DNA of 64,000 bases from Streptomyces atratus. GTDB lineage: Bacteria; Actinomycetota; Actinomycetes; Streptomycetales; Streptomycetaceae. Where the stretch lies: NCBI RefSeq assembly GCF_014648655.1, contig NZ_BMRN01000004.1, positions 1 to 64,000 of the forward strand, written 5' to 3'. Both the position numbers and the translations under genes were made by a program. Every line of letters starts with the position of its first letter. Positions within the stretch are counted from its first letter, which is position 1. The notes beneath the pieces were generated by a model. That model made no database searches. It saw only the letters and a list, made by a program, of their open reading frames with translations, and was not told the origin of the DNA. Of the stretch, positions 33,454 to 42,269 are shown piece by piece.

Positions 33454-34281
33454 ATGAAGCCCATCATCACCGCATCCGAATGCGCGAGCGAGTCGGCGGG
33501 GCCACGTCCGCCGGTGCTCCTGGACGTACGTTGGCAGCTGGGCGGCCCGCACGGCCGTCCCGGCTACGAGGCCGGGCACATCCCCGGTGCGGTATTCGTC
33601 GATCTCGACGCGGAACTTGCCGGCCCGGCAGGCAGCGGCGGCCGTCACCCGCTGCCCGATCCGGAGGAATTCGGCGCGGTGATGCGCCGAGCCGGAGTCT
33701 CCCGGGACACTCCCGTGGTCGTGTACGACGGCGGTCAGGGCTGGGCGGCGGCGCGCGCCTGGTGGTTGCTGCGCTGGACGGGGCACGAGGACGTCCGGGT
33801 CCTGGACGGTGGACTCGCGGCCTGGATGGGGGAGTTCCAGACGGAGACCCCGACCCCGGCCGAGGGTGACTTCCGGCCGGTCCCCGGCGCTCTGCCGCTG
33901 CTGGACGCGGACGGGGCGGCGGTGCTGGCCCGCTCGGGTCTGCTGCTCGACGCGCGAGCCGCCGAGCGCTACCGGGGCGATGTGGAGCCGATCGACCGGG
34001 TGGGCGGCCACATCCCGGGTGCCGTCTCGGCCCCGACCTCCGAGAACGCGGGGGACGACGGCCGATTCCTGCCCGCCGAATCGCTGGCCGCCCGCTTCGA
34101 GAAGCTCGGTGCCGACCGGGCGCCGGAGGTGGGCGTCTACTGCGGCTCCGGTGTCTCCGCCGCCCATGAGGTGCTGGCCCTGGCCATTGCCGGAATCCCG
34201 GCGGCGCTGTACGCGGGCTCCTGGTCCGAGTGGTCCGGTGACGGGTCCCGCCCGGTCGCAAAGGGCCCCGACCCCCAGTAA
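33454..34281 (+). CDS. Sulfurtransferase with two rhodanese domains
   Basis: A 275-residue protein with two rhodanese domains. Residues about 8-130 contain LLDVRW, YEAGHIPGAVFVDLD and VVVYDGGQGWAAARAWWLL, an inactive N-terminal domain with Asp in place of the catalytic Cys. Residues about 150-270 contain LLDARAAERY, GHIPGAV and VYCGSGVSA, whose Cys is the catalytic residue. The CGSGVSA loop fits thiosulfate or 3-mercaptopyruvate sulfurtransferases; the choice between them is uncertain. It acts in the cytoplasm in sulfur transfer or cyanide detoxification. It is convergent with sepH across a strong terminator. Confidence 0.93.
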   Translation: MKPIITASECASESAGPRPPVLLDVRWQLGGPHGRPGYEAGHIPGAVFVDLDAELAGPAGSGGRHPLPDPEEFGAVMRRAGVSRDTPVVVYDGGQGWAAARAWWLLRWTGHEDVRVLDGGLAAWMGEFQTETPTPAEGDFRPVPGALPLLDADGAAVLARSGLLLDARAAERYRGDVEPIDRVGGHIPGAVSAPTSENAGDDGRFLPAESLAARFEKLGADRAPEVGVYCGSGVSAAHEVLALAIAGIPAALYAGSWSEWSGDGSRPVAKGPDPQ

Positions 34282-34331
34282 CGGAGCGCGCACCGGCCCG
34301 AGGGCAAGGAACCGCTTCAGCAGGTTCCGTA

Positions 34332-34403
34332 CGCGTACGACACGAGTGGCGCACGCGGTACGAGGGACGCATACGACACGAGGCTCGCATGCCGCACGAG
34401 GGC
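34332..34403. repeat. Four tandem imperfect 18-bp repeats
   Basis: Units 34332-34349, 34350-34367, 34368-34385 and 34386-34403 share the pattern CGCryACGACACGAGgg, each starting CGC and containing ACGAG. The last unit runs into the terminator stem. They lie between the sulfurtransferase stop and the sepH terminator and are not coding. Confidence 0.8.
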
Positions 34404-34431
34404 CCGTACGCAGCGGCGTACGGGCCCTCGT
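34396..34431. terminator. Bidirectional terminator, 15-bp perfect stem
   Basis: ACGAGGGCCCGTACG (34396-34410) and its exact complement CGTACGGGCCCTCGT (34417-34431) flank a 6-nt loop. It sits between convergent genes and should serve both the sulfurtransferase gene and sepH. Confidence 0.85.
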
Positions 34432-34451
34432 CATGCTGCGGTCACCCCGCC

Positions 34452-35513
34452 TCAGTCCTGCTTCTTCCGGCGCGTGCCGAAGACGATCTCGTCCCAGCTC
34501 GGCACGGCGGCACGGCGGCCCGGTCGGACGCCGTCCGCCTCGGCCTGGCGGTCCGTCGTCCCGGTCAGCCGGTCACGGTGGCCGGCCACCGCTCGCGGCA
34601 TGAGCACATCCGCGTAGGCGGAACCGGCGCCTGCGGAGGCTGCCGCGGCCGGCGGCTCATCGGCCTCCGGCTCCTGCACGGCGGGCTCGATGGCCGGAGG
34701 GTCGGGCGGTGCGGGCCGCTCCGGCACCACCATGTCGCCGCGGAAGCTGGGCACCGCCTCCAACAGGCTGGTCAGCGAATCGCGCTCGCTGGCCGAGATG
34801 CCGCCGATGTGCTCCTCCGGCTCGGGTGCCGGTGCCGTGGGGCGCTCCATCTGGCGGTCCAGGGCGCGGTCCAGCGGCCGGTCGCGGGGCAGCCGGGCGA
34901 TCCGCGGCACGAACGGGAAGCTCGGCTCGGGCGCGGCGACGTCGTCGGTCTCGCCGATCAGCGACCGCGCCTCGTCGTCCACGGCCTGGACCAGCCGGCG
35001 CGGCGGGTCGTACGCCCAGCTCGCCGAGTGCGGCTCGCCCGCGACCCGGTAGACCAGCAGGACTTCCCAGGTGCCGTCGTCACGGCGCCAGGAGTCCCAC
35101 TGGACGGTCTCCTTGTCGGCGCCACGCAGCAGCAGTCGCTCCTGCACCGCCTCGCCGAGCTGGGGGCCGGTGTTCTCGCCGGGACGGCGCACAGGAGTCT
35201 TCCGGGCCCGCTCGGCCATGAAGGCACGCTCCGCGAGCACGGGGCCCTCGAAGCGGCGGACACGGTCGACCGGAATCCCGGCGAACTGAGCAACCTCCTC
35301 CGCGGAGGCACCGGCTCGTATCCGGGCCTGGATGTCGCGGGGGCGGAGGTGGCTCTCCACCTCGATCTCGATCTGGCCGAGCCGCGCGCGGTCGTTGCGC
35401 ACGGCGGCTCGCAGCCGCTCGTCGATCGGAAGCGTGTACTCCGTGCTGTCCGCAGCCTTGAGCACCAGTCGTGTGCCGTCGTTGGAGACGGCCACGACAC
35501 GCAGTTCGGGCAT
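34452..35513 (-). CDS. sepH: Cell division regulator SepH
   Basis: A 353-residue protein. The ATG at 35513 has GGGAGG upstream. The N-terminal DUF3071 domain (MPELRVVAVSNDGTRLVLK to about residue 175) includes a helix-turn-helix-like stretch (ASAEEVAQFAGIPVDRVRRFEGP). After it come a Pro/Glu-rich disordered region and a conserved C-terminal end (AVPSWDEIVFGTRRKK). SepH is known to bind FtsZ and stimulate its assembly at actinobacterial division sites. The gene is single and complete, and its presence supports Streptomyces or a close relative. Confidence 0.92.
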   Translation of the reverse strand: MPELRVVAVSNDGTRLVLKAADSTEYTLPIDERLRAAVRNDRARLGQIEIEVESHLRPRDIQARIRAGASAEEVAQFAGIPVDRVRRFEGPVLAERAFMAERARKTPVRRPGENTGPQLGEAVQERLLLRGADKETVQWDSWRRDDGTWEVLLVYRVAGEPHSASWAYDPPRRLVQAVDDEARSLIGETDDVAAPEPSFPFVPRIARLPRDRPLDRALDRQMERPTAPAPEPEEHIGGISASERDSLTSLLEAVPSFRGDMVVPERPAPPDPPAIEPAVQEPEADEPPAAAASAGAGSAYADVLMPRAVAGHRDRLTGTTDRQAEADGVRPGRRAAVPSWDEIVFGTRRKKQD

Positions 35514-36009
35514 GGGGACCTCCCGGGTGGTGCCTGCCGACGTCACGTGCGTCGCTGCTTCCGCTAGTCGAGTGTGGCCTGCCCGGGTGCAGCCTGCCAC
35601 AACATTGCCGTGTTGCCCGGCGTGTCGGGCGTGAGCCCTTGATCGCCGGTATGACACGGTGACCTATTGTGCAGCACAAAGTGACCGTTGGTCACTCCGT
35701 GCGGCCAGTCCCCGTGCGATGCCGTGGCGCCGCCGGATCGAGTGCCTCCTTCGGCCCCCTCCCGAAGATCCCGGACACCCACGTGGGAGTCCGGCCCCAG
35801 GGCTCGCCACAGTACTCCATTCGGGCCATGTGGGTGGACCGCCGCGCCGCCGAAGTTCTCGTGAGGTGCGGGAGTTGAGCTGCCCGGCCGGGTGCGGGCG
35901 ACCTCCATGCGTGTCCTGCTTCACAGAATCTCCCGAAGTGGAACTATTCGCTTCGCTCAAATGTCCCTTCCTGTTGCATGGTGGGAGAGATGTCAATCAA
36001 GGGCTGGAA
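35514..36009. other. 496-bp region between sepH and the membrane-protein gene
   Basis: A divergent promoter region carrying two adjacent palindromes (35667-35696) and a half-site repeat. The remaining DNA has lower GC toward 35920-36009 (GAACTATTCGCTTCGCTC), suiting a plus-strand promoter. No supported gene. Confidence 0.5.
35658..35696. promoter_or_regulatory. Twin palindromes, candidate operator
   Basis: TTGTGC-A-GCACAA (35667-35679) is directly followed by AGTGACC-GTT-GGTCACT (35680-35696). A further GGTGACC half-site lies at 35658-35664. Two abutting perfect palindromes plus a spaced half-site suggest binding by one or two dimeric repressors. They lie 145 bp upstream of the sepH start. 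Confidence 0.55.
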
Positions 36010-36963
36010 ATGGTGCAGAAGCCAGAAAGTGACATAGAACCCAAAGAAAGGCGTATAGACCTGAGCCTGCCGCAGGTGGCGGGCAGCGCCGTGGCAGCAG
36101 TCGCGGCAGCGGTGGCAGCCTCCCAGCTGGGCGTGTACGGAACGATCCTCGGTGCCGGGGTGATGAGCGTCGTCGCCACGTGCGGCGGTTCGGTCTTCCA
36201 GCACTTCTTCCGCCGCACGGGGGAGCAGATCCGCGAGGTCACGGTCCAGGTGAAGCACCCGGGCCGCGAGGTGACCGTACATACGCGTGAGACGGGTGGT
36301 GCGCGCGCCGCCACGGCCGGCCGTCGCGAGACGGACGCCACGACCGTACTGCGCAACGTGGCCGACGATCCGGACCGTACGCAACTGCTGAGGCCGCTCG
36401 ACGGGACCCAGCCGCTCACCACGGGGCGCCCGGTCCCGGACGAGGAGTTCTCCGAGGCCACCACCCACGGCACCCGCATCCGCGGCTGGAAGCGGTCGGC
36501 GCTCGGCGCGGTCGTGGTCTTCGCCGTGACGATGGTCGGCATCACCACTTTCGAACTGGTTTCCGGCAACGGCCTGAGCGGCGGCAAAGGAACGACCGTC
36601 GGCTCCGTCGTACGCGGCGGGGAGCGGAGCTCCGGGTCGAACGACCCGGCACCGGCGACCAGCACCGACCCCGGCCAGGAGCGGACTCCGGGCCAGGAGA
36701 GCGGCGCGACGCCCGGTACGGATTCGCAGGGCGGACAGAGCCGGAACCCGGACTCGGGTCAGGGCGACGGCTCCTCGGCCGATCCGGTGCCAAGCCCCAC
36801 GCCGTCCGACAACACGGGTGGCCAGACGAATCCGCCCCCGGCGACCACGCCCTCCCCGGCAGCGCCCGGCGACGGCAGCACAGTCGGCCCGGACCCGGCG
36901 GGTGCGGGCGGCGCCACGGTGCAGGGCGACCACGCCACCACCGGCACGGGGACCGCGCAGTGA
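36010..36963 (+). CDS. Membrane protein with Ser/Pro/Gly-rich extracytoplasmic tail
   Basis: A 317-residue protein started at ATG 36010, with AAGGG about ten bases upstream. Residues about 17-55 are hydrophobic and Ala-rich (GSAVAAVAAAVAASQLGVYG onward). A polar cytoplasmic segment (about 60-155) follows, then a clear membrane helix (ALGAVVVFAVTMVGITTFELV, about 162-182) and a long tail rich in Ser, Thr, Pro, Gly and Asp. No catalytic motif is present. The tail looks disordered and may span the cell wall. Its function is unknown. Confidence 0.85.
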   Translation: MVQKPESDIEPKERRIDLSLPQVAGSAVAAVAAAVAASQLGVYGTILGAGVMSVVATCGGSVFQHFFRRTGEQIREVTVQVKHPGREVTVHTRETGGARAATAGRRETDATTVLRNVADDPDRTQLLRPLDGTQPLTTGRPVPDEEFSEATTHGTRIRGWKRSALGAVVVFAVTMVGITTFELVSGNGLSGGKGTTVGSVVRGGERSSGSNDPAPATSTDPGQERTPGQESGATPGTDSQGGQSRNPDSGQGDGSSADPVPSPTPSDNTGGQTNPPPATTPSPAAPGDGSTVGPDPAGAGGATVQGDHATTGTGTAQ

Positions 36964-36976
36964 ACGGCCGCGGCGC

Positions 36977-38299
36977 TCAGTCGCCCAGCACCCGGCGCAG
37001 ATAGTCGTTGCCGAAGAGGCGGTCCGGGTCCAGCCGGTCGCGTACGGCGGTGAACTCGCCGAACCGCGGGTACACCCCGGCGAGGTACTCGGCGTCGCGG
37101 GTGTTGACCTTGCCCCAGTGCGGGCGGCCGCCGTGGGCGGTCATGATCCGCTCGACGGCGGTGAAGTACGCCTGGTAGGGCGTGCCCTTGTACAGATGTA
37201 CGGCGATGTACGCGCTCTGGCGGCCCGAGGCCGTGGAGAGCGCGATGTCGTCCGCGGGGGCGGTACGGACCTCCACCGGGAAGCTGATCCGCAGCGGCGA
37301 CCGCTCGACCATCGCCTTGACCTCGCGCAGCGCCTCCACGGCGGCCTCGCGCGGCAGTGCGTACTCCATCTCCACGAAGCGGACCCGGCGCGGGCTGGTG
37401 AAGACCTTGTACGGGATGTCCGTGTACGTACGGGCCGACAGGGCGCGGCTGGAGAGCTTGGCGATCGACGGAATGGCGGCGGGAACCGCCCGGCCGAGCG
37501 AACAGGCCACCTGGAATATCCCGTTGGAGAGGAGCTCGTCCTCGATCCAGCCGCTGACCTTTCCGGGCGGGGCGGCGGGGCCCGCGCTGCGGTTGTTGCG
37601 CTTGGTGTTGCAGTTGCCGGTGTGCGGGAACCAGTAGAACTCGAAGTGCTCGTTCTCGGCGACCAGCTCGTCGAAGTCGTTCGTGACCCGGTCGAAGCTC
37701 ATCGGCTCCTCACGGGCCGTCAGCAGGAAGACCGGCTCCACGGCGAAGGTGATCGCCGTGACGACCCCCAGGGCGCCGAGCCCGATCCGGGCGACGGCGA
37801 AGATGTCGGCGTTTTCCTTCTCCGAACAGGTCAGCACCGTACCGTCGGCCGTGACCAGTTCGAGGGCACGGATCTGGGCGGATATGGACGCCGAGTCGCG
37901 GCCGGTGCCATGGGTGCCGGTCGAGGTGGCGCCGGCGACCGTCTGCTCCATGATGTCGCCCATGTTGGTCAGCGACAGGCCCTCCCGCGCCAGGGCGCTG
38001 TTCAGCCGCTTCAGCGGGGTGCCTGCCTCGACGGTCACCGTCATCGCCTTGCGGTCGATCTCCCGGATGCCGGTGAGAAGATCCGGACGGATCAGCACAC
38101 CGTCGGTGGCCGCCGTCGCGGTGAAGGAGTGCCCGGTACCGACCGGCTTCACCCTCAGACCGTCCTGGGACGCGCGGCGCAGCACCTCGGCGAGCTCCGC
38201 CACGGAGGCGGGGGACACGGCTCGTACGGGACGGGCGCTGACGTTCCCCGCCCAGTTACGCCACGCGCTCGTCGTCGTCCGTGCGTCGGTGTCGGTCAT
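36977..38299 (-). CDS. D-arabinono-1,4-lactone oxidase-like FAD enzyme
   Basis: A 440-residue protein. The ATG at 38299 has GGGGAAG just upstream. The FAD-binding PCMH domain (about 15-190) includes PVGTGHSFTATAATDG, whose His matches the covalent FAD site of the VAO family. The C-terminal ALO domain ends with the typical HWGKVNT and DPDRLFGNDYLRRVLG segments. The family includes D-arabinono-1,4-lactone oxidases, L-gulonolactone oxidases and Streptomyces alditol oxidase; the exact sugar substrate is uncertain. The gene overlaps the 3' end of the MFS gene by 44 bp, so the two are co-transcribed. Confidence 0.9.
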   Translation of the reverse strand: MTDTDARTTTSAWRNWAGNVSARPVRAVSPASVAELAEVLRRASQDGLRVKPVGTGHSFTATAATDGVLIRPDLLTGIREIDRKAMTVTVEAGTPLKRLNSALAREGLSLTNMGDIMEQTVAGATSTGTHGTGRDSASISAQIRALELVTADGTVLTCSEKENADIFAVARIGLGALGVVTAITFAVEPVFLLTAREEPMSFDRVTNDFDELVAENEHFEFYWFPHTGNCNTKRNNRSAGPAAPPGKVSGWIEDELLSNGIFQVACSLGRAVPAAIPSIAKLSSRALSARTYTDIPYKVFTSPRRVRFVEMEYALPREAAVEALREVKAMVERSPLRISFPVEVRTAPADDIALSTASGRQSAYIAVHLYKGTPYQAYFTAVERIMTAHGGRPHWGKVNTRDAEYLAGVYPRFGEFTAVRDRLDPDRLFGNDYLRRVLGD

Positions 38300-39503
38300 C
38301 TTCCCCGCGCCCTTCCGTAGGAACCGGCCCGCTGAGCCGGCGATACCCCAGGAACGCCACCGCGGCCGCGAGCGCTCCCGCCACGGCGGGCACCACGTAC
38401 CCCGCCTCGGCTCCGGACGCGTCGACCACCCAGCCTGCGGCCGAGGAGCCGAGCGCCACACCGACGGCGAGCCCGGTGCTGGTCCAGGTCATGCCCTCGG
38501 TCAGTTCGGTGCGCGGTACGTGTTGCTCGACGAGGGCCATGGTGGTGACCATCGTCGGTGCGATGGCCAGACCCGCGACAAAGAGCGCCACGGCCAGAAA
38601 CGGGAGGTTCCCGGCCAGTTGGAGGGGGATCATACTCACGGCCATCGCACACACGCCCACCAGCCACCGGGTGGACGGCTTCCCCTTGAGGTGCAGCAGA
38701 CCGAAGACCGCCCCGGCCAGGCAGGACCCCAGCGCGTACACGGCCAGCACGAGGCTCGCCGCGGCCTTGTGACCCTGCTCCTCGGCGAAGGCCACCGTCA
38801 CCACGTCGATTGCCCCGAAGATCGCACCGGTCGCCACGAACGTGACCACGAGCACCTGGAGGCCCCGCGAGCGCAGCGCGGAACCGCGGGTGTGCTGCTC
38901 GCGCGGATGCGGCACCGGCTCGGTGGCGCGCTGAGCGGTCAGCCAGAAGACACCGACCAGCAGGAACCCTGCGGCGAGAAGCGGCCCCGCCTCGGGGAAC
39001 CAGGCGGTGGACAGACCGATCGAGATGATCGGCCCGAAGATGAAGCACACCTCGTCGACGATCGACTCCCACGAGTACGCGGTGTGCAGCTGCCGCGGCG
39101 AACCGCGGTAGATCTCCGCCCAGCGGGCCCGGATCATCGAACCCACGCTGGGGACGCAGCCGGCGCCCGCCGCGAAGACGAAGAGCGTCCAGTCCGCCAG
39201 CCGCTGCTGCGCGCAGATCAGGAGACCGGCCACCGCCGCCAGCGCGACCAGGGTGGCGGGACGCAGGATGCGGCGCTGCCCGTGCCGGTCGACGAGTCGG
39301 GAGATCAGCGGCCCGATCACCGCCGCCGACATCGCCAGCGTCGCGGAGAGCGCGCCCGCGAGCCCGTAACGGCCGGTGAGCTGGGACACCATGGTGACCA
39401 CACCTATGCCCATCATGGACAGCGGCATCCGGCCGAGGAATCCGGCCGCCGAGAACCCCTTGGTGCCGGGGGCGGCAAAAATCGCGCGGTAGGGACTGGG
39501 CAA
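38256..39503 (-). CDS. MFS transporter
   Basis: A 415-residue protein with about twelve membrane helices. TTG at 39503 is preferred, since CCGGAG sits six bases upstream and no ATG or GTG occurs in a sensible place; sequence further upstream looks non-coding. The N-terminal region LPSPYRAIFAAPGTKGFSAAG and the loop RLVDRHGQRRIL (motif-A-like) identify the major facilitator superfamily. The C-terminus is charged and His/Asp-rich. The substrate is unknown; an efflux role is the usual assumption. It is divergent from the ferrochelatase gene, with 153 bp between starts. Confidence 0.9.
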   Translation of the reverse strand: MPSPYRAIFAAPGTKGFSAAGFLGRMPLSMMGIGVVTMVSQLTGRYGLAGALSATLAMSAAVIGPLISRLVDRHGQRRILRPATLVALAAVAGLLICAQQRLADWTLFVFAAGAGCVPSVGSMIRARWAEIYRGSPRQLHTAYSWESIVDEVCFIFGPIISIGLSTAWFPEAGPLLAAGFLLVGVFWLTAQRATEPVPHPREQHTRGSALRSRGLQVLVVTFVATGAIFGAIDVVTVAFAEEQGHKAAASLVLAVYALGSCLAGAVFGLLHLKGKPSTRWLVGVCAMAVSMIPLQLAGNLPFLAVALFVAGLAIAPTMVTTMALVEQHVPRTELTEGMTWTSTGLAVGVALGSSAAGWVVDASGAEAGYVVPAVAGALAAAVAFLGYRRLSGPVPTEGRGEDDRHRRTDDDERVA

Positions 39504-39656
39504 GGAGGGCTCCGGAACAGCGTGATCACACGCGCTTGTAATGCGTGAACGTGGCCGATACAGCTTACGGTTCGAGTGGTCCGTCCGACACCGGGGTGGG
39601 CCCCGGAGCCGATGTCGGTGGGAGCGCTGTCCGAGGCGAGTGGCAGGATCGATGCC

Positions 39657-40784
39657 ATGTCCGATCTGCGCGATCCCGCTCCCTATGACGCCCTGCTGCT
39701 GCTCTCCTTCGGCGGCCCCGAAGGCCCGGACGACGTGGTCCCGTTCCTGGCGAACGTGACCCGTGGCCGTGGCATCCCCGAGGAGCGGCTGAAGGAAGTC
39801 GGCAAGCACTACTTCCTGTTCGGCGGCGTCAGTCCGATCAACGCCCAGAACAGGGCCCTGCTGGACGCCCTGCGCAAGGACTTCGCGGAGCACGGACTCG
39901 ATCTGCCGTTGTACTGGGGCAACCGCAACTGGGCGCCGTACCTCACCGACACCCTGCGCGAGATGACCGTGGACGGACACCGCCGCATCGCAGTCCTCGC
40001 CACCAGCGCATACGCCTCCTACTCCGGCTGTCGGCAGTACCGCGAGAACCTCGCCGAGTCGCTGGCCGCCCTGGAGGCCGAGGGGCTGCCGGTGCCCCGG
40101 GTCGACAAGCTCCGGCACTACTTCAACCATCCCGGGTTCGTACGGCCCATGGTGGACGGCGTCCTCGCCGCCCTGGCCGACTTCTCCGCGGACGTGAGAG
40201 CGGGGGCGCACCTCGCCTTCACCACGCACTCCATCCCCATCTCCGCCGCCGACACCTCCGGCCCCGTGGAGGAGCACGGCGACGGCGGCGCCTATGTCGC
40301 CGAACACCTGGACGTCGCCCGCCTGATCGTCGACGCGGTGCGCGAGGAGACCGGCGTCGAGTACCCCTGGCAGCTCGTCTACCAGTCGCGCAGCGGCGCC
40401 CCGCACATCCCGTGGCTGGAGCCCGACATCTGCGACCACCTGGAGACGTTGCACGGCGAAGGCGTCCCCGCCGTGGTGATGGTCCCCATCGGTTTCGTCT
40501 CGGACCACATGGAAGTGCTGTACGACCTCGACACGGAGGCCAACGCGAAGGCCGCCGAACTCGGGCTTCCGGTGCGCAGGTCCGCGACCGTGGGCGCCGA
40601 CCCGCGGTTCGCCGCGGCCGTGCGTGAACTGGTGCTGGAGCGCGCCGCCACCGAACAGGGGCGCGTCGCGCAGCGGTGTGCGCTGGGCGCGCTCGGCCCT
40701 GGCCATGACCTCTGCCCGGTCGGCTGCTGCCCGGCCCGGGCCCTCAAGCCCGCCGCCGCGGGCGCCGACAGCCCGTACGTGTAA
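39657..40784 (+). CDS. hemH: Coproporphyrin ferrochelatase
   Basis: A 375-residue protein started at ATG 39657. It has the ferrochelatase N-terminus ([18 protein letters not shown]), the middle motifs [13 protein letters not shown] and TTHSIPISA (catalytic His region), and [20 protein letters not shown]. The tail contains Cys at RCALGA and LCPVGCC; with an internal Cys at SGCRQ these suit the [2Fe-2S] cluster of actinobacterial ferrochelatases. In this lineage the enzyme inserts iron into coproporphyrin III, as cpfC in newer nomenclature. It is followed by the inositol monophosphatase-family gene 38 bp on, probably in one transcript. Confidence 0.95.
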   Translation: MSDLRDPAPYDALLLLSFGGPEGPDDVVPFLANVTRGRGIPEERLKEVGKHYFLFGGVSPINAQNRALLDALRKDFAEHGLDLPLYWGNRNWAPYLTDTLREMTVDGHRRIAVLATSAYASYSGCRQYRENLAESLAALEAEGLPVPRVDKLRHYFNHPGFVRPMVDGVLAALADFSADVRAGAHLAFTTHSIPISAADTSGPVEEHGDGGAYVAEHLDVARLIVDAVREETGVEYPWQLVYQSRSGAPHIPWLEPDICDHLETLHGEGVPAVVMVPIGFVSDHMEVLYDLDTEANAKAAELGLPVRRSATVGADPRFAAAVRELVLERAATEQGRVAQRCALGALGPGHDLCPVGCCPARALKPAAAGADSPYV

Positions 40785-40822
40785 GAAGCCCCTGCCGTAC
40801 GCCTGGAGCCCCCTGGAGCGCC

Positions 40823-41641
40823 GTGACCGACCCGAACCTTTCCGAACTGCTCGACCTCGCCCTGGAGGCAGCCCGCCGTGCCGGTGCGCTGCTGCGCGAC
40901 GGCCGCCCGGCCGATCTGGGTGTGGCCGCGACCAAGTCCAGCCCGATCGATGTCGTCACCGAGATGGACATCGCCGCCGAGAAGCTCATCACCGGCTTCC
41001 TCACCGAGCGCCGCCCCCAGGACGGCTTCCTCGGTGAGGAAGGAGCGAGCGCCGAGGGCAGCAGCGGTATCCGCTGGGTCATCGACCCGCTCGACGGCAC
41101 CGTGAACTACCTGTACGGACTGCCGACCTGGGCCGTCTCCATCGCCGCTGAACGGGACGGCGAGCGGGTCGTGGGCGTGGTGGAGGCACCGATGCGCCGT
41201 GAGACGTACCAGGCGGTGCTCGGCGGCGGTGCATACGCGAAGGGCGGTGCGTACGGCGAAGGCGCCACGCTGCGCTGCCGGCCCGCGCCGCCGCTCGATC
41301 AGGCGCTCGTCTCGACCGGCTTCAACTACGTCGGCCACGTCCGTGCGCACCAGGCGGACGTGGCCCAGAAGCTGATCCCGCGGCTGCGTGACATCCGGCG
41401 CAGCGGCTCCGCCGCCGTGGACCTCTGCGATGTGGCGGCCGGCCGCCTCGACGGCTACTACGAGCGTGGGCTCCACCCGTGGGACCTGGCGGCCGGTGAC
41501 CTCATCGCCCGCGAGGCGGGTGCCCGCACCGGCGGCCGCCCCGGGCTGCCCGCCGACGGTGATCTGACCGTCGCCGCGACGCCGGGTGTCTTCGAGCCGC
41601 TGCAGGGCCTCCTGGAGGAGCTCGGAGCCTGGCACGACTAG
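40823..41641 (+). CDS. Inositol monophosphatase family protein
   Basis: A 272-residue protein starting at GTG. The metal-binding motifs are all present: EEGA (Glu), DPLDGTVNY (Asp-Pro-Leu-Asp), and WDLAAGDLIAREAG near the C-terminus. The family hydrolyses phosphate from inositol phosphates, fructose-1,6-bisphosphate, histidinol phosphate or PAP with Mg2+. Which one applies cannot be decided from sequence. It probably shares a transcript with the ferrochelatase gene and is followed by a 20-bp palindrome (41641-41660) and a hairpin terminator. Confidence 0.93.
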   Translation: MTDPNLSELLDLALEAARRAGALLRDGRPADLGVAATKSSPIDVVTEMDIAAEKLITGFLTERRPQDGFLGEEGASAEGSSGIRWVIDPLDGTVNYLYGLPTWAVSIAAERDGERVVGVVEAPMRRETYQAVLGGGAYAKGGAYGEGATLRCRPAPPLDQALVSTGFNYVGHVRAHQADVAQKLIPRLRDIRRSGSAAVDLCDVAAGRLDGYYERGLHPWDLAAGDLIAREAGARTGGRPGLPADGDLTVAATPGVFEPLQGLLEELGAWHD

Positions 41642-41672
41642 AACCCGGTCGACCGGGTTCTGCCGGAACGCG

Positions 41673-41714
41673 AGAAGGACCCCTGACGCCGGTTGCGGCA
41701 TCAGGGGCCCTTCT
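41673..41714. terminator. Bidirectional terminator
   Basis: AGAAGGACCCCTGA (41673-41686) pairs with TCAGGGGCCCTTCT (41701-41714), with one mismatch region and a 14-nt loop. A separate 20-bp palindrome GAACCCGGTCGACCGGGTTC covers 41641-41660. The pair separates convergent genes. Confidence 0.7.
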
Positions 41715-41722
41715 CACGTGAC

Positions 41723-41896
41723 TCAGACGCTGGTGGCGCCGATTTCAACGCCGTGCTCGGCGGCGAGGCGGTGCAGGTCGTCCAGCTCGCTCTGCTCGAC
41801 ATCCGCGAGGAAGTCGTCGCCCGTCTCCCGAGCTTTCGTGAGGTCGGACTCGGTGGTCTTGATTCGTTGCAGCAGACCTGCGGTGAAAGCGTCCAT
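41723..41896 (-). CDS. Small conserved hypothetical protein (57 aa)
   Basis: ATG at 41896 with AGGGGG about eight bases upstream. The product is one long amphipathic helix pair: TAGLLQRIKTTESDLTKARE, then DDFLADVEQSELDDLHRLAAEHGV. It is strongly acidic in its second half. Its place beside cutR is familiar in Streptomyces. No function is known; the helical pattern suggests a coiled-coil oligomer or partner protein. Confidence 0.75.
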   Translation of the reverse strand: MDAFTAGLLQRIKTTESDLTKARETGDDFLADVEQSELDDLHRLAAEHGVEIGATSV

Positions 41897-42269
41897 AATG
41901 CGCCCCCTCATCGTGGGTCGGTGGCACGGGGGTGTGCCCGGGTTTCCCTCCGCACGGAGGCGGTAGGGCGGGTGATCACGCGCTCTCCGGGGACGGAGCG
42001 GCCTGTGGCACGCCACATTCAAGGCGCGATCGCGGGTGTGAATTCGTCCTCCCCAGACCAAAGCTCAGAGAAACCTCAACTGGCCCGGAAATCCGGTGAA
42101 TTCCCCGGGGCCCCAGGTCGGCCAGCGTCGTCTTACCGCCGGTTTATGCGCGTTGCGGGCAGGATGGAGCCGCACAGACCAGTGCCGATGAGCGGTTTGG
42201 ATCACGGACCGTGAGCATATCGGGACTTTCTGAAGTCACCTACTGAAGTTTCTAAGGAAGGAAAGCGCC
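41897..42269. other. 373-bp region upstream of cutR
   Basis: A divergent regulatory region between the small protein and cutR. It includes a CTGAAGT direct repeat near the cutR ribosome-binding site (AAGGAAGGAAAG at about 42253-42264) and an A/T-richer stretch at 42050-42110. No gene supported. Confidence 0.5.
42230..42249 (+). promoter_or_regulatory. CTGAAGT direct repeat upstream of cutR
   Basis: CTGAAGT occurs at 42230-42236 and 42243-42249, a 13-bp period. OmpR-type regulators often bind direct repeats near one DNA turn apart, so this may be an autoregulatory CutR site. It lies just before the cutR ribosome-binding site. Confidence 0.35.

Noticed and set aside
35669..35878. 69-codon GTG-started plus-strand frame upstream of the membrane-protein gene
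   Set aside because: It starts inside the twin palindrome, has no ribosome-binding site and no recognisable sequence. Treated as non-coding.
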